This document shows, piece after piece, positions 1-7,699 of a stretch of 25,437 nucleotides of DNA; the stretch's first letter is position 1, and each line of letters starts with the position of its first letter. Source of the DNA: a virus; the IMG/VR virus record IMGVR_UViG_3300040958_000002, positions 1 through 25,437 of that record; one strand, 5' to 3'. A program made the translations under genes and the position numbers. Below the pieces are notes generated by a model. It was not told the DNA's origin, ran no database searches, and was given only the letters and a program-made list of their open reading frames with translations.

Positions 1-118
1 GGGGCGGGGATTGATTTCATCTTTAGGTTGCGTAGGAATATCGGCAGCTGATCAGGGCAAATTCCTCGCCCTTCGGTTAGGCGGTCTCACTCTGTGCCCA
101 GTTTGGGACCGCCACTCT
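1..118. other. Left-edge stretch without a supported gene
   Basis: This lies downstream of the last minus-strand gene. I see no convincing coding frame. A 7-base inverted repeat (80-86 with 107-113) could form a stem with a large, partly structured loop, but no T-tract follows it on either strand, so I do not call it a terminator. Confidence 0.4.
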
Positions 119-511
119 CTACCGCCACGGCAGAAGCCTGATCTTGGTCGGGTGCATCCACGCCTTCCAGATCGGCCAGTAGCGCCGTTCCTCCTCGGGG
201 ATCAGCATCTGCCGGCATTTCAGAGCGCAGAAGAACGATGCCATCTTCATCAGCCCGAAGACGATGTTAGCATAGCGTCCGACATGGTCCGCGAGCCAGG
301 CAGATGCCTCGGGCGCCCATAGCCTGAGCAGGGGCATAAACACATCCCAGTAGAGGCCGCGCAGGATGATGGCGCCAGCGAGGATCATGAAGCCGGTAGC
401 GAACCACCAGGTGGCAGAGCGCAGCTCGCGGAAGCTGGCGCGAAAGGCCCAGATCACGGCGAAATAGCCGAGCGCGTTGATGACGGCGATCAGCCCGATA
501 GTCAGTGCCAT
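119..511 (-). CDS. Small multi-pass membrane protein, holin-like candidate
   Basis: This 130-residue protein has about three hydrophobic segments: residues 1-24, about 33-60 and about 78-97. A basic, Trp-rich C-terminus follows. The ATG at 511 sits inside the end of the preceding small gene (10-base overlap). An AAGGA ribosome site lies 9 bases upstream. It is the last gene of the late operon in the window and follows another small one-segment membrane protein, the usual place of phage lysis genes. Small size, several membrane segments and position fit a holin or holin-associated protein, but I recognise no specific family. No endolysin lies next to it here, so the lysis role is inference from position and topology. 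It could also be an unrelated prophage membrane protein. Confidence 0.7.
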   Translation of the reverse strand: MALTIGLIAVINALGYFAVIWAFRASFRELRSATWWFATGFMILAGAIILRGLYWDVFMPLLRLWAPEASAWLADHVGRYANIVFGLMKMASFFCALKCRQMLIPEEERRYWPIWKAWMHPTKIRLLPWR

Positions 512-681
512 GTCTTGGTGTCCTTCTCCAGCTGCTCCACGAGGCGTTCGATTGCCCGCACTCGCGCCTTGATGGCCCGCTTCTCCGGGGCCGAGTCTGT
601 CATGTGTTCGCGCATGATCGTGTCGGCCTTCTCGGCCCTGCGCCCGTGGCCGGTCAGCTGTCGAATGAGCCGCCCCATCAT
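502..681 (-). CDS. Small charged helical protein in the lysis-like cassette
   Basis: This 59-residue ORF starts at 681 (ATG, directly followed by a second in-frame ATG at 678) and stops at TGA 502-504. The ATG at 681 overlaps the TGA of the upstream 81-residue gene as ATGA. Its 3' end overlaps the start of the following membrane-protein gene by 10 bases, so all three are probably translationally coupled. The product is rich in Arg, Lys and Glu, has no membrane segment, and its second half looks like a continuous amphipathic helix. No family is recognised. The tight coupling on both sides is the main reason to call it real. A regulator or cytosolic partner of the flanking membrane proteins is possible, but this is inference. 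Confidence 0.6.
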   Translation of the reverse strand: MMGRLIRQLTGHGRRAEKADTIMREHMTDSAPEKRAIKARVRAIERLVEQLEKDTKTWH

Positions 682-923
682 CGCCGATCCTCCAGAAGCC
701 GAACCGCCCGGCCCATGATTTCGGTGTTCGCCGCCGAGGTCTTGTTCGTGTCGGTGATAAGGTCGCGGCTTTCCTTCACCATCGCCTGCGCCATCTCCAG
801 CATCTTGTCCTGCAGCTCACCGTTGCGCTTGTACTGGATCCAGTTGGCCCAGCCCTGGACGACGATCACGACACCGGCGAGGCCGCCGCCCACCTCCCGG
901 ATAAGGGTCATCAGCTCGTTCAT
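678..923 (-). CDS. Single-pass membrane protein, holin/antiholin-like candidate
   Basis: This 81-residue protein has a short N-terminal helix, one hydrophobic segment around residues 12-30, and a charged helical C-terminal half rich in Met, Glu, Lys and Asp. That is the layout of many small phage lysis-cassette proteins, but I recognise no named family. The ATG at 921-923 has no good Shine-Dalgarno sequence. It overlaps the stop of a 15-codon leader ORF as ATGA, and the leader does have a strong ribosome site, so translation may be coupled. It lies downstream of the tailspike gene and its terminator. Holin or antiholin function is inferred from size, topology and position only. Confidence 0.65.
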   Translation of the reverse strand: MNELMTLIREVGGGLAGVVIVVQGWANWIQYKRNGELQDKMLEMAQAMVKESRDLITDTNKTSAANTEIMGRAVRLLEDRR

Positions 924-967
924 GGTAATGGCCCGGCCATACGATGGCGGGTGGTGTCATGAGCCAT
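920..967 (-). CDS. 15-codon leader ORF upstream of the holin-like gene
   Basis: ATG at 967-965 is preceded by GGAGG (973-977) with 5-base spacing. The frame runs 15 codons to TGA at 922-920, which overlaps the ATG of the 81-residue gene as ATGA. The peptide is short and His/Arg-rich with no recognisable domain. The downstream ATG lacks its own ribosome site, so this ORF may serve to load ribosomes by termination-reinitiation. This is read directly from sequence; that it is translated is inference. Confidence 0.35.
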   Translation of the reverse strand: MAHDTTRHRMAGPLP

Positions 968-998
968 CGCGGCCTCCGTAGATTGAGGTGGGATTCAC

Positions 999-1013
999 GC
1001 CCGGCGGCCGGGC
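999..1013. repeat. GC-rich inverted repeat beside the tailspike terminator
   Basis: A perfect 6-base stem (999-1004 with 1008-1013) with a 3-base loop lies directly after the T-tract of the tailspike terminator in the minus-strand sense. It has no T-tract of its own on either strand. It could be a second pause hairpin or part of the leader of the lysis-like cassette. Confidence 0.35.
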
Positions 1014-1016
1014 ATG

Positions 1017-1040
1017 AAAAAGCCCGCCGGTTAAGGCGGG
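1017..1040 (-). terminator. Intrinsic terminator after the tailspike gene
   Basis: On the minus strand a perfect 6-base GC stem (1035-1040 with 1023-1028) with a 6-base loop is followed by one C and five Ts (1021-1017). It begins about 20 bases after the tailspike stop codon. It would end or reduce transcription before the small membrane-protein genes. Confidence 0.8.
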
Positions 1041-1061
1041 GTGATCAGCCAAAAATTAGGA

Positions 1062-3923
1062 TTACGGGGTGCCGCGCAGCGCAACCGCGGTAGGCCTGAT
1101 GGCCGTCAACAACGCTTGCGATCCACCCGCGACAGCTTGTCCCGGGCTGGTAGGGGAAACGGAAAGGCTTGAACCGAAAGTAATGGCAGCACTGTCTGCG
1201 CGACGGATATCTGAGATCGGGAGGTATCCACGGGCCTTAACGCGACCGACTTTCGAGGGATAGATATCTTCCCACGCAACGCCCGCGAATATTGAGGGAT
1301 CGTCCGACGATGTCATCAGCCTTACATGCGTCCGGTTCGTGTCCCATGCCAGAAGCGATCCCATCGGGATGCCATAAGTTTGTCCGTTGGTAAGGGACAG
1401 CTCCTCATCTGTGAAGCGGGGACGGTAACGCTCTCCGACTGCATAAAGCGATGCCACGGCAATGCCGCCCAAGGCAGTATTGATCTGAGCAAGAAGATCA
1501 GCATTGCTGACGGCGGTATGGTTTGCGTTGAACGTCACCGTTCGCGTTTCAGCGCCAACAGTCACGCTTAGGCTGACAGGCGTGCTGGAGCGATTTCCCA
1601 ATCGCCTTCCCAAGCTGGTGATGGCCAAGTTGGCAGCGGGTCCAACCAGCTGTTCCGAAACATCAGCTGAACCGTGAACATAGCTCGCTAGATTAGTTGC
1701 ACCGGGATAGGAGCGCACTTGGCCCATCAAGATTGCAACAGCAGGCCCACTTACGCTCACGGGTGCCAACGAACCATCTGGCGCCGCAATTTTAAGCGCA
1801 CGACCAAAGTCGGTAATGCGGAACACCGCAGGGCTGTTTCCCTTCCCAGAGACCTTTATCTCGGAATGATCAGCAAGCTGCTTGTTTAGTTCAGAGGGAA
1901 ACCACCCGGTTACTGCATAGGAAATGTCACCGACAATCACGCAATCTTCAATGATGTGCTGATCACGCTGACCAGAGCCCAAAGGAAGAATGCGCAGAGC
2001 CGTTCCGTTGACCCCGCTACCACTTGACTGCGTTAATGCAACAAAGGTATCGCGCTCATTCCTGACAACGCAGGGCTTTGCGAAGTCCACGTTGTTGTGC
2101 CAAGCAAACGTCATGACTGGCGCAATGTACACGCTGTCCTTGCTCGTTACATGCCACCCGCTTGATGTTCCCATGCCAAGCGCATCTTGCGAGGCCCAGC
2201 TCCCAATCACGTTCCCAAGATGCTCCAGACGGCAATCTGAAATCTCGATAACTGCGTCAGGATTAGCCCCATTCGCTTCGATGTGAACCGCATAGCGTCC
2301 ATTTCGGACGCTGACATCCAGCCCGCGCAGACTTGCCGTATCAGTGACAAAGAACGGTTGGTGGCTAGCAGGATTTAGCGCCGATCCATCGGGCAACTCA
2401 TAGTGAATGCGAGGCCGAACAGCACTAGAGGCGCCCATTTCAACGTACTTTGGAAGTGTCCAGTTAAACTCGCTCGTGTACTCACCGGGCAAAACCCGCC
2501 ACCTTACCGGCGTGACCGGTGAGGCTCCTGCACTTGCTACAATCGCAGCTGCAAAAGTAAGTCCGCCCGTACCAACATCCAGATCTGTCGCGACTGGAGG
2601 TCTGGTCACTGCTGCGACAATGTCGCTGCGGTTCCTGGCCATCGCGTGCTGCAAAGTTGCTGTGGTGTCGCTCTCTCCGAACCGAGAAACCATAGCTTCA
2701 AGTGACTTGGCGATAAAATTTCTGGCCACGCTCGTATCGCCGCCGGCAGCAAGCTGGATGCAGGGACCAAGCATATACTCGTCGCCCTGCACAACATAAT
2801 CGGAGACCACTGTCAGGACTGTACCGTCCTGCACCATGCGACGCGCGGCCGTTCGATTGATCCCAGGCCCGTTCGGCGTTGTTCGGACATTGAAAACTAC
2901 CGGCCCGAGAGGCTGCCGCGACATAAATTCTGCCGAAACATCGTATTTTGCAGTAACGCGCAGCCGATCACCCGCCTGAAGACCAGCCGCCGAGAAAAGC
3001 CTGATGACATAGGAACTAGCGCCCGTTTGGCCGACAGGTGTATTGATCCCAATTCCAGCGCCGCGCTCATCATTGACCCGGGTCGCCCCATTCAAAGCTT
3101 GTGCCGATCCAACTGTGGGGTGTTCTGCATAAGGCAGCAGACCAGTATTAACGAACTGGAAACGGCTTTGGACGGATGCCTCGTCACCTCGGTCCGACAG
3201 GATCGTGTATTCGATCGACGACACTACTGCCTCTTGTACGCTGGACATGACAGCATTCGCGGACGCAACCTGTAGGGTCAACCCGGCTTGGGTCGCATTA
3301 CCTGGAATAGTTGCAATGCCGGAGATTTCCAGCATATCACCACGCTGTACGGCAGCCGGAGCCGACACCTCCAGAGGTGTGTATCCCGACCCCGTCGAAT
3401 ATTGAGCGCGTACGGGGCCGAGCGTCACAGATGCCAGAAACCCAGCAGAGGCTTTGAAGCGTGTACGGAAAAATATGGTCTGCCCGCGCATGGCTTCCAT
3501 ATTCATTACCAGCGATAGATAGGTCTGTGCCCCGGTCTGACCCGCAGGGATACGGATCCCCATCACGGTGGTTCCCGTCCCTGCCACGAGACTGGCACCG
3601 TTGAGAGCCTGCCCGATTGCGAGGTGCTGTCCGAACATGTCTCCCATGCTCAAGCTGGACAATACAGGCTTGAGCGCGCTCAATTCTGAGGCTTCAGCCT
3701 TATCATCGAGTTGAGCCAGAATGTTTGCCAGCGCCTCAGGATCCCCCTGCGTCTGCAGGATGGCGATCAGCAGCTCGCGGATCTCGAACTTGTCGAAGTT
3801 GTACATGCCGGAGCGTGGATCGCCACCGGGCAAGGGCGCCCCCACCGGCGCGTTCGGCTGCCCGTCGCCGGTGAAGCGGACGTGATCGCGGAACACCCGC
3901 AGGATATCGGTGACTGTGGGCAT
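1062..3923 (-). CDS. Tailspike/tail fibre protein with beta-helix-like region
   Basis: This 953-residue protein is probably the receptor-binding spike at the tail tip. The ATG at 3923 has GAGG 6 bases upstream; an in-frame extension to 4031 would run back through a terminator and into the preceding gene, so it is rejected. Residues about 1-100 form an adhesin-type N-terminus with a likely coiled coil (about 60-85). Two related modules follow (about 106-240 and 276-410), sharing ALNGA, GQTGA and LGPV motifs in the same order. Residues about 450-720 have short beta-rich turns like a right-handed beta-helix of the pectin-lyase type, often seen in polysaccharide-degrading spikes. Residues about 840-953 form a Gly/Ser/Thr-rich C-terminal domain. 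Base composition is visibly less GC-rich than its neighbours, suggesting separate acquisition. Catalytic residues cannot be assigned by eye, so enzyme activity is inference. Confidence 0.75.
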   Translation of the reverse strand: MPTVTDILRVFRDHVRFTGDGQPNAPVGAPLPGGDPRSGMYNFDKFEIRELLIAILQTQGDPEALANILAQLDDKAEASELSALKPVLSSLSMGDMFGQHLAIGQALNGASLVAGTGTTVMGIRIPAGQTGAQTYLSLVMNMEAMRGQTIFFRTRFKASAGFLASVTLGPVRAQYSTGSGYTPLEVSAPAAVQRGDMLEISGIATIPGNATQAGLTLQVASANAVMSSVQEAVVSSIEYTILSDRGDEASVQSRFQFVNTGLLPYAEHPTVGSAQALNGATRVNDERGAGIGINTPVGQTGASSYVIRLFSAAGLQAGDRLRVTAKYDVSAEFMSRQPLGPVVFNVRTTPNGPGINRTAARRMVQDGTVLTVVSDYVVQGDEYMLGPCIQLAAGGDTSVARNFIAKSLEAMVSRFGESDTTATLQHAMARNRSDIVAAVTRPPVATDLDVGTGGLTFAAAIVASAGASPVTPVRWRVLPGEYTSEFNWTLPKYVEMGASSAVRPRIHYELPDGSALNPASHQPFFVTDTASLRGLDVSVRNGRYAVHIEANGANPDAVIEISDCRLEHLGNVIGSWASQDALGMGTSSGWHVTSKDSVYIAPVMTFAWHNNVDFAKPCVVRNERDTFVALTQSSGSGVNGTALRILPLGSGQRDQHIIEDCVIVGDISYAVTGWFPSELNKQLADHSEIKVSGKGNSPAVFRITDFGRALKIAAPDGSLAPVSVSGPAVAILMGQVRSYPGATNLASYVHGSADVSEQLVGPAANLAITSLGRRLGNRSSTPVSLSVTVGAETRTVTFNANHTAVSNADLLAQINTALGGIAVASLYAVGERYRPRFTDEELSLTNGQTYGIPMGSLLAWDTNRTHVRLMTSSDDPSIFAGVAWEDIYPSKVGRVKARGYLPISDIRRADSAAITFGSSLSVSPTSPGQAVAGGSQALLTAIRPTAVALRGTP

Positions 3924-3939
3924 GCTTGACCTCAAATGC

Positions 3940-3961
3940 AAAAAGCCCGCGCAGGGCGGGC
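3940..3961 (-). terminator. Intrinsic terminator between tail-tip and tailspike genes
   Basis: On the minus strand a perfect 6-base stem (3956-3961 with 3945-3950) with a 5-base loop is followed by five Ts (3944-3940). It lies 26 bases after the stop of the tail-tip gene and just upstream of the tailspike ribosome site. It would lower spike transcription relative to the tail operon or be overcome by antitermination. Confidence 0.8.
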
Positions 3962-3987
3962 GGTCGTGAACGGATGGATGGGTGGCG

Positions 3988-6021
3988 TCAGAAGGTGGCG
4001 GAGATCGGCCCGATGGGATCGGACGGCACACCGGAGCGGTTCAAGGTGCGGACCCAGAAGCGGCGGGTGCCGGTGATCCCGGTCATGTCGTGAGTGTAGT
4101 TGTCCGGGCGGCCCGCGCTGCCCGCGACCGTGGCGATAATGGTCGCCGCGGCGACGTCGGTGGTGGCGCCCATCAACACCTGGGTGCGGAAATAGCCGGA
4201 GGGGGCGTTGATCCAGTCGATATAGGCGGTGTCCCCGGTCGCTACGACGCCGAGGCTGGAGGGCGCCGGCGGCGTTGTGGGGTTCGACAGCACCGTGACT
4301 GGCCCGGCCTTTTGCCACGTCCCATACCCGCGCCACATGTAGCGGACGGTGTACGGCTGGCCATCGTCCAGGACATCGCTTTGCGCACGCAGCTGGGCCG
4401 CTGTCATCTCATCCCACTGCGGCTGCGTTCCGCTCCAGGGGCCGACAGGGGCAAAGTCACCGCGCGCGATCTGTGCGCGCAGACGTAGCCCGTCGCGGTC
4501 CGGATCATCAACCGACAGCGACAGCTTCACACCCTGCACGTCGCCGGAGATCGACACCCGTTCCTGGACCAGCACCGCACCGGTCGGGACCGGGTCGGCC
4601 TCGTCCACCGTGCCGATCTGGGCCAGCGTCGGCGGCAGGGGCTGTTCCTCGGAAGGGGCGTGCCAGGCATAGGGGTTCACGATGCTGGCGATGCCGATCT
4701 CGCAGGTGGCGCGCGCGATGTCGAAGCTGTGGCTGGTAACCTCGAAGATGCCGTCCAGGCCGAACTCCTCGGAGATCACCCGGATGGTATGGATTCCATT
4801 ACCCTTCGGAAAGCGGGCCTTCAGCCCCACCAGGTTGGTGCGCAGCGTGCCGACATGCTCGCGGCGGTCCTTGGCCCGCTTGATCTTCATGAGCCGCTGC
4901 AGCTGCGTCCCGGAGGGGCACATGTCCACGTCCAGCATGTCGGTGCGGCGCGGCTGCGTGGCCAGCGCCGCCTCGTCGACCAGCTCGGCCACCTGCGTCG
5001 GCTGGTAGCCGTGATCGGGGCTGACGAAGCTGCCCTGCAGGACGTTGTAGTCGGTGAACGGATCGAAGCCGTCCGACATCTGGATCGACAGGATGTCCCG
5101 GTCGGTGATGGTGACGTCAGGGTCCGACCATGCCCCGCCGAGAATGCCGACCGTGCCGTCGGCGGTCTCGTAGATCTGCCCGTCGCAGGTGGCCAGCATC
5201 CGGGCGGTCACGTCCTTCAGCGGATCCTCGAGCGTGTAGTAGCCGCAGAGCCGATAGCGTTGTTCGGTGCTGCCATCGGCGCGCGGCACGGCCTCGCCGC
5301 AGAGCGCCGAGAAGGAGGCCCAGGAGGCCGTGTCGAGGCGCGCGAGCGGGATGCCCCAGCCCTCGGGATGGGTCATCAGATCGCGGATGCAAAGCCCTGC
5401 GGTCTCGGTATAGACCAGATCGCCCGCCATGTTGCGCACCCGCACGCCGCGGATCTCCGCCTGCACCTGCGTCTGCGATTGCTTGGGGAAGATCTTGCCG
5501 AAGTCCTCGTTCGAAGGATCGCCCCAGACCGACATGAACGTTGCCTGGCCCTGCAGACGATGGGCTGCGGTCCAGATTTCCGGAAAGGCCAGGCGGGCAG
5601 GCTCGTAATCCCCGCCCTGACCGGAGCCGTCGCGGAAGAACAGGTACTTGTAACGCTGGACCTCGCCCGTGTCCGCGTTCCAGCCGACCGGTTCGCCATC
5701 GATCCAGAAGCGCAGCAGCCCGTCGACCCGACCGTGGTGGATCACCACGACCTGGTACAGACGACCGTCGCGGGCCTGGAACAGCGCGCGCACCCCGCCC
5801 ATCAGGTTGCGGCCATAGGCGCGGCGGCGGGCGGCCTCGGTCTGGTTCAGCGTCGCCATCATCTCCTGACGGGACGCTGCAGGGCGGGAGAGTGCCATCG
5901 AGGCCAGCGACCAGGTGACTGCCTGGCCAGCCGCGATGATCGCGCTGGCCGCGGTCGTGCCAAGCGCAGTAGTGACGGACGCCCAGAAGGCCGTGGTGGC
6001 CAGGTACGTAAAGACGGCCAT
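3988..6021 (-). CDS. Tail tip/host specificity protein (gpJ-like)
   Basis: This 677-residue protein starts at an ATG directly abutting the TGA of the GNAT-like gene. The N-terminus is hydrophobic (about residues 1-48), as in tail-tip proteins that interact with the tape measure or the host envelope. The middle (about 70-450) is a beta-rich region like the hub domains of lambda J-type and gene transfer agent tip proteins. The C-terminus (about 475-677) has two beta-sandwich-like segments, the last resembling a fibronectin type III module. It follows the two minor tail proteins and precedes the tailspike, the normal place of the central tip protein that closes the tail and carries host-binding elements. 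It is shorter than lambda J (over 1100 residues), but many related tip proteins have this size. Role is assigned from order and domain character; the exact family was not verified. Confidence 0.8.
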   Translation of the reverse strand: MAVFTYLATTAFWASVTTALGTTAASAIIAAGQAVTWSLASMALSRPAASRQEMMATLNQTEAARRRAYGRNLMGGVRALFQARDGRLYQVVVIHHGRVDGLLRFWIDGEPVGWNADTGEVQRYKYLFFRDGSGQGGDYEPARLAFPEIWTAAHRLQGQATFMSVWGDPSNEDFGKIFPKQSQTQVQAEIRGVRVRNMAGDLVYTETAGLCIRDLMTHPEGWGIPLARLDTASWASFSALCGEAVPRADGSTEQRYRLCGYYTLEDPLKDVTARMLATCDGQIYETADGTVGILGGAWSDPDVTITDRDILSIQMSDGFDPFTDYNVLQGSFVSPDHGYQPTQVAELVDEAALATQPRRTDMLDVDMCPSGTQLQRLMKIKRAKDRREHVGTLRTNLVGLKARFPKGNGIHTIRVISEEFGLDGIFEVTSHSFDIARATCEIGIASIVNPYAWHAPSEEQPLPPTLAQIGTVDEADPVPTGAVLVQERVSISGDVQGVKLSLSVDDPDRDGLRLRAQIARGDFAPVGPWSGTQPQWDEMTAAQLRAQSDVLDDGQPYTVRYMWRGYGTWQKAGPVTVLSNPTTPPAPSSLGVVATGDTAYIDWINAPSGYFRTQVLMGATTDVAAATIIATVAGSAGRPDNYTHDMTGITGTRRFWVRTLNRSGVPSDPIGPISATF

Positions 6022-6411
6022 TCACTTCACCCATGCGCGTTCGGCCAGCCTGTAGCCGAGCCGTGTCAGATCCAGCCCCGTGGGGCCTGTCGAAAGTTGC
6101 GTCAGCAGCGCGCCGCGGTCCTGCGCCCAGGCCTCGAAGGCGCGCAGCAGGCGCAGACCGCTGCCATCGCGGGCCCACCAGCCATGCTCCATGGCGATCA
6201 GCGCCGGGCTGATGACCGTGGGCTGCAGCGATCCGGCGATGAACCCACCGCCCGACACCCAGACAGCCGCGTCCGGGCTGGTGATCAGCTTTGCGAGGAT
6301 GCCGGCCGTCCAGGACCGGTCCACCGGCACAGGACCGCCCACTGCGGCGCGCAGCTCCTCGATCATGTCCACGATCGGGAGGATGTCGTTTGCGCCCGCC
6401 AGTCGGATCAT
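6022..6411 (-). CDS. GNAT-like acetyltransferase encoded among tail genes
   Basis: This 129-residue protein begins with the MIRxAxxxDIxxI pattern typical of GNAT N-acetyltransferases. A central strand region follows, then a GSGLRLLRAFEAWA segment (about residues 84-97) that matches the acetyl-CoA-binding loop and helix of GNAT motif A. The C-terminal tail is a short 'GYRLAERAW' stretch. It is slightly shorter than standard GNAT proteins (about 140-160). The ATG overlaps the preceding stop as ATGA, and the stop directly abuts the next ATG, so it is fully embedded in the tail operon. In many alphaproteobacterial phages and gene transfer agents this interval holds an NlpC/P60 peptidase; here a GNAT-like gene fills it. 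Whether it modifies a tail protein, a host target, or is a catalytically dead structural protein cannot be told from sequence. Confidence 0.75.
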   Translation of the reverse strand: MIRLAGANDILPIVDMIEELRAAVGGPVPVDRSWTAGILAKLITSPDAAVWVSGGGFIAGSLQPTVISPALIAMEHGWWARDGSGLRLLRAFEAWAQDRGALLTQLSTGPTGLDLTRLGYRLAERAWVK

Positions 6412-7028
6412 CCGCTAATCCTCCAGCCAACCTCGTAGCCGTTTGCGTAAAGCGGCAGCCGCTCGAATCCGCGATCGCCTGCAAAGAGCGCCTGCTGATC
6501 CGGGTCGGTCCAGCGCCCGCGCGGCGGGGCGTTGCGGCGGAAGAACAGCCCCTCGGCTTCGACACTGATCTCTCGCCTTCCCGGACCTTCCGCAGACCAG
6601 GGCATTCGCTGCATGGTACCGTTGAAGAGCGAGATCGGCGCGCCCACTGGATCACCCGCCAGCAGCTCCCCACCCCCGGCCGTGAAGGCTGCCTGCCGGA
6701 TGTTCGAGAAGAGCTGCAGATAGACGGTTACCGCACGGTCCCGCACGCGGGCCTTGGCGTTCAGCGCCAGGGCGAACATCTGCGGCGTGGCCGCCACCTT
6801 GAACGTCACCTGCTTGGCCGAGACCTGGTAGGCGGTGCTGATCTTGCCGATGCTGACCAGGTCACCCACACCCTGCCAGCGGTGGCCGCCGACATCGAGA
6901 TCACCGAAGCCGGTCCACCAGCGCTTGGGCCCGTCCCGGAAGTCCATGAACACCAGCACCGCCTGGCCGATCCGGCCATCGCGCAGCACATCGTCGGGGA
7001 TGGCGATCAGATCATCGCGTGCCGGCAT
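6408..7028 (-). CDS. Minor tail protein (baseplate/distal tail candidate)
   Basis: This 206-residue, beta-rich protein begins at an ATG overlapping the previous stop (TGATG), with GGAG about 8 bases upstream. The C-terminal part holds a WTDPDQQ...GDRGFE segment (about residues 173-188), of a kind seen in small minor tail proteins of siphophages and gene transfer agents. It lies between the 223-residue tail protein and the GNAT-like gene, two genes after the tape measure. That is the position of proteins building the distal tail ring or hub adaptor. No enzymatic motif is visible. The structural role is inferred from position and that C-terminal pattern; the precise family is not established. 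Confidence 0.65.
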   Translation of the reverse strand: MPARDDLIAIPDDVLRDGRIGQAVLVFMDFRDGPKRWWTGFGDLDVGGHRWQGVGDLVSIGKISTAYQVSAKQVTFKVAATPQMFALALNAKARVRDRAVTVYLQLFSNIRQAAFTAGGGELLAGDPVGAPISLFNGTMQRMPWSAEGPGRREISVEAEGLFFRRNAPPRGRWTDPDQQALFAGDRGFERLPLYANGYEVGWRISG

Positions 7029-7699
7029 CAGAGAGACTCCATGAACGTGATCTGCGCCCGTGGCACGTAGGCCATGGACTGGTCGATCACACCGTCATCC
7101 TCTGCGCGCATCCGCATGAGGCAGACCGGACGCTCGATCTCCAGACGCGCGCCCGCCGGGGCAGCTGCCCGCAGCGGCGGCTCGATCATCACCCGATGGG
7201 TGGCGCCATTGGGCCGCCAATGCAGCTGGACCCGATGCAGCCGCGGGCCGATCGAGAAGAACTGCCCGGGCCGCAGGCCTGTCGTGTCGTTCAGCGTCAG
7301 GTCCAGTTCCGTCGCCCGCAGCGCCGCGGCCGAGGCCAGCGAAACCCGAGTTACTGTCGTGTTTTCGACGCCGAAGTGCCCGAAGGTCTGGGCGCCCGCA
7401 AAGCCACCCGTTTTCACGAACGGGAGGTCCAAGCCGTTCCTGTCCTTTGGCCGGTACCGGGATCGGCACGGCACCAGCGTGGTGCCGATCCGGCCCTGCA
7501 TCTGGGCAAGGAACGCCTGCCATTGGAGGGTCGCAGCCTCGCCCTTCATCGCGAAGTCTGCGACCCCGATCCAGCGCCCCCGCATCGTCGGAACGATCGT
7601 CTCGGTGCCGTTGATGCTTTCCTCCGGCTCCAGCGACTGACCAGCAAGATGGAACCGCACCTCTTGAAAGAGGGCGAGATGGGGGAAGGTGGCCTGCAT
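7028..7699 (-). CDS. Minor tail protein following the tape measure
   Basis: This 223-residue protein starts at an ATG overlapping the tape measure stop (TAATG). Its first 30 residues are hydrophobic/aromatic, then beta-rich sequence continues to the end. It is the first gene after the tape measure. Distal tail proteins such as RcGTA gp12 and lambda M occupy this place, contacting the tape measure C-terminus and starting tip assembly. I do not recognise a specific domain, so assignment as distal tail protein is by gene order. Codon use and GC content match its neighbours. Confidence 0.65.
   Translation of the reverse strand: MQATFPHLALFQEVRFHLAGQSLEPEESINGTETIVPTMRGRWIGVADFAMKGEAATLQWQAFLAQMQGRIGTTLVPCRSRYRPKDRNGLDLPFVKTGGFAGAQTFGHFGVENTTVTRVSLASAAALRATELDLTLNDTTGLRPGQFFSIGPRLHRVQLHWRPNGATHRVMIEPPLRAAAPAGARLEIERPVCLMRMRAEDDGVIDQSMAYVPRAQITFMESL

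Noticed and set aside
80-113. Inverted repeat at the left edge as terminator
   Set aside because: Large loop and no T-tract on either strand.
3924-4031. 36-residue N-terminal extension of the tailspike
   Set aside because: It would be read through the terminator stem and overlap the tip gene; the ATG at 3923 has its own ribosome site.
4660-6438. 592-residue plus-strand open frame
   Set aside because: It is antisense to the tail-tip and GNAT-like genes, rich in Arg, Ala, Gly, Pro and His, and is a typical shadow of high-GC coding DNA.
5117-6673. 518-residue minus-strand open frame
   Set aside because: Arg/Pro/Gly-rich, crosses three real genes in another frame, and has no ribosome site or domain.
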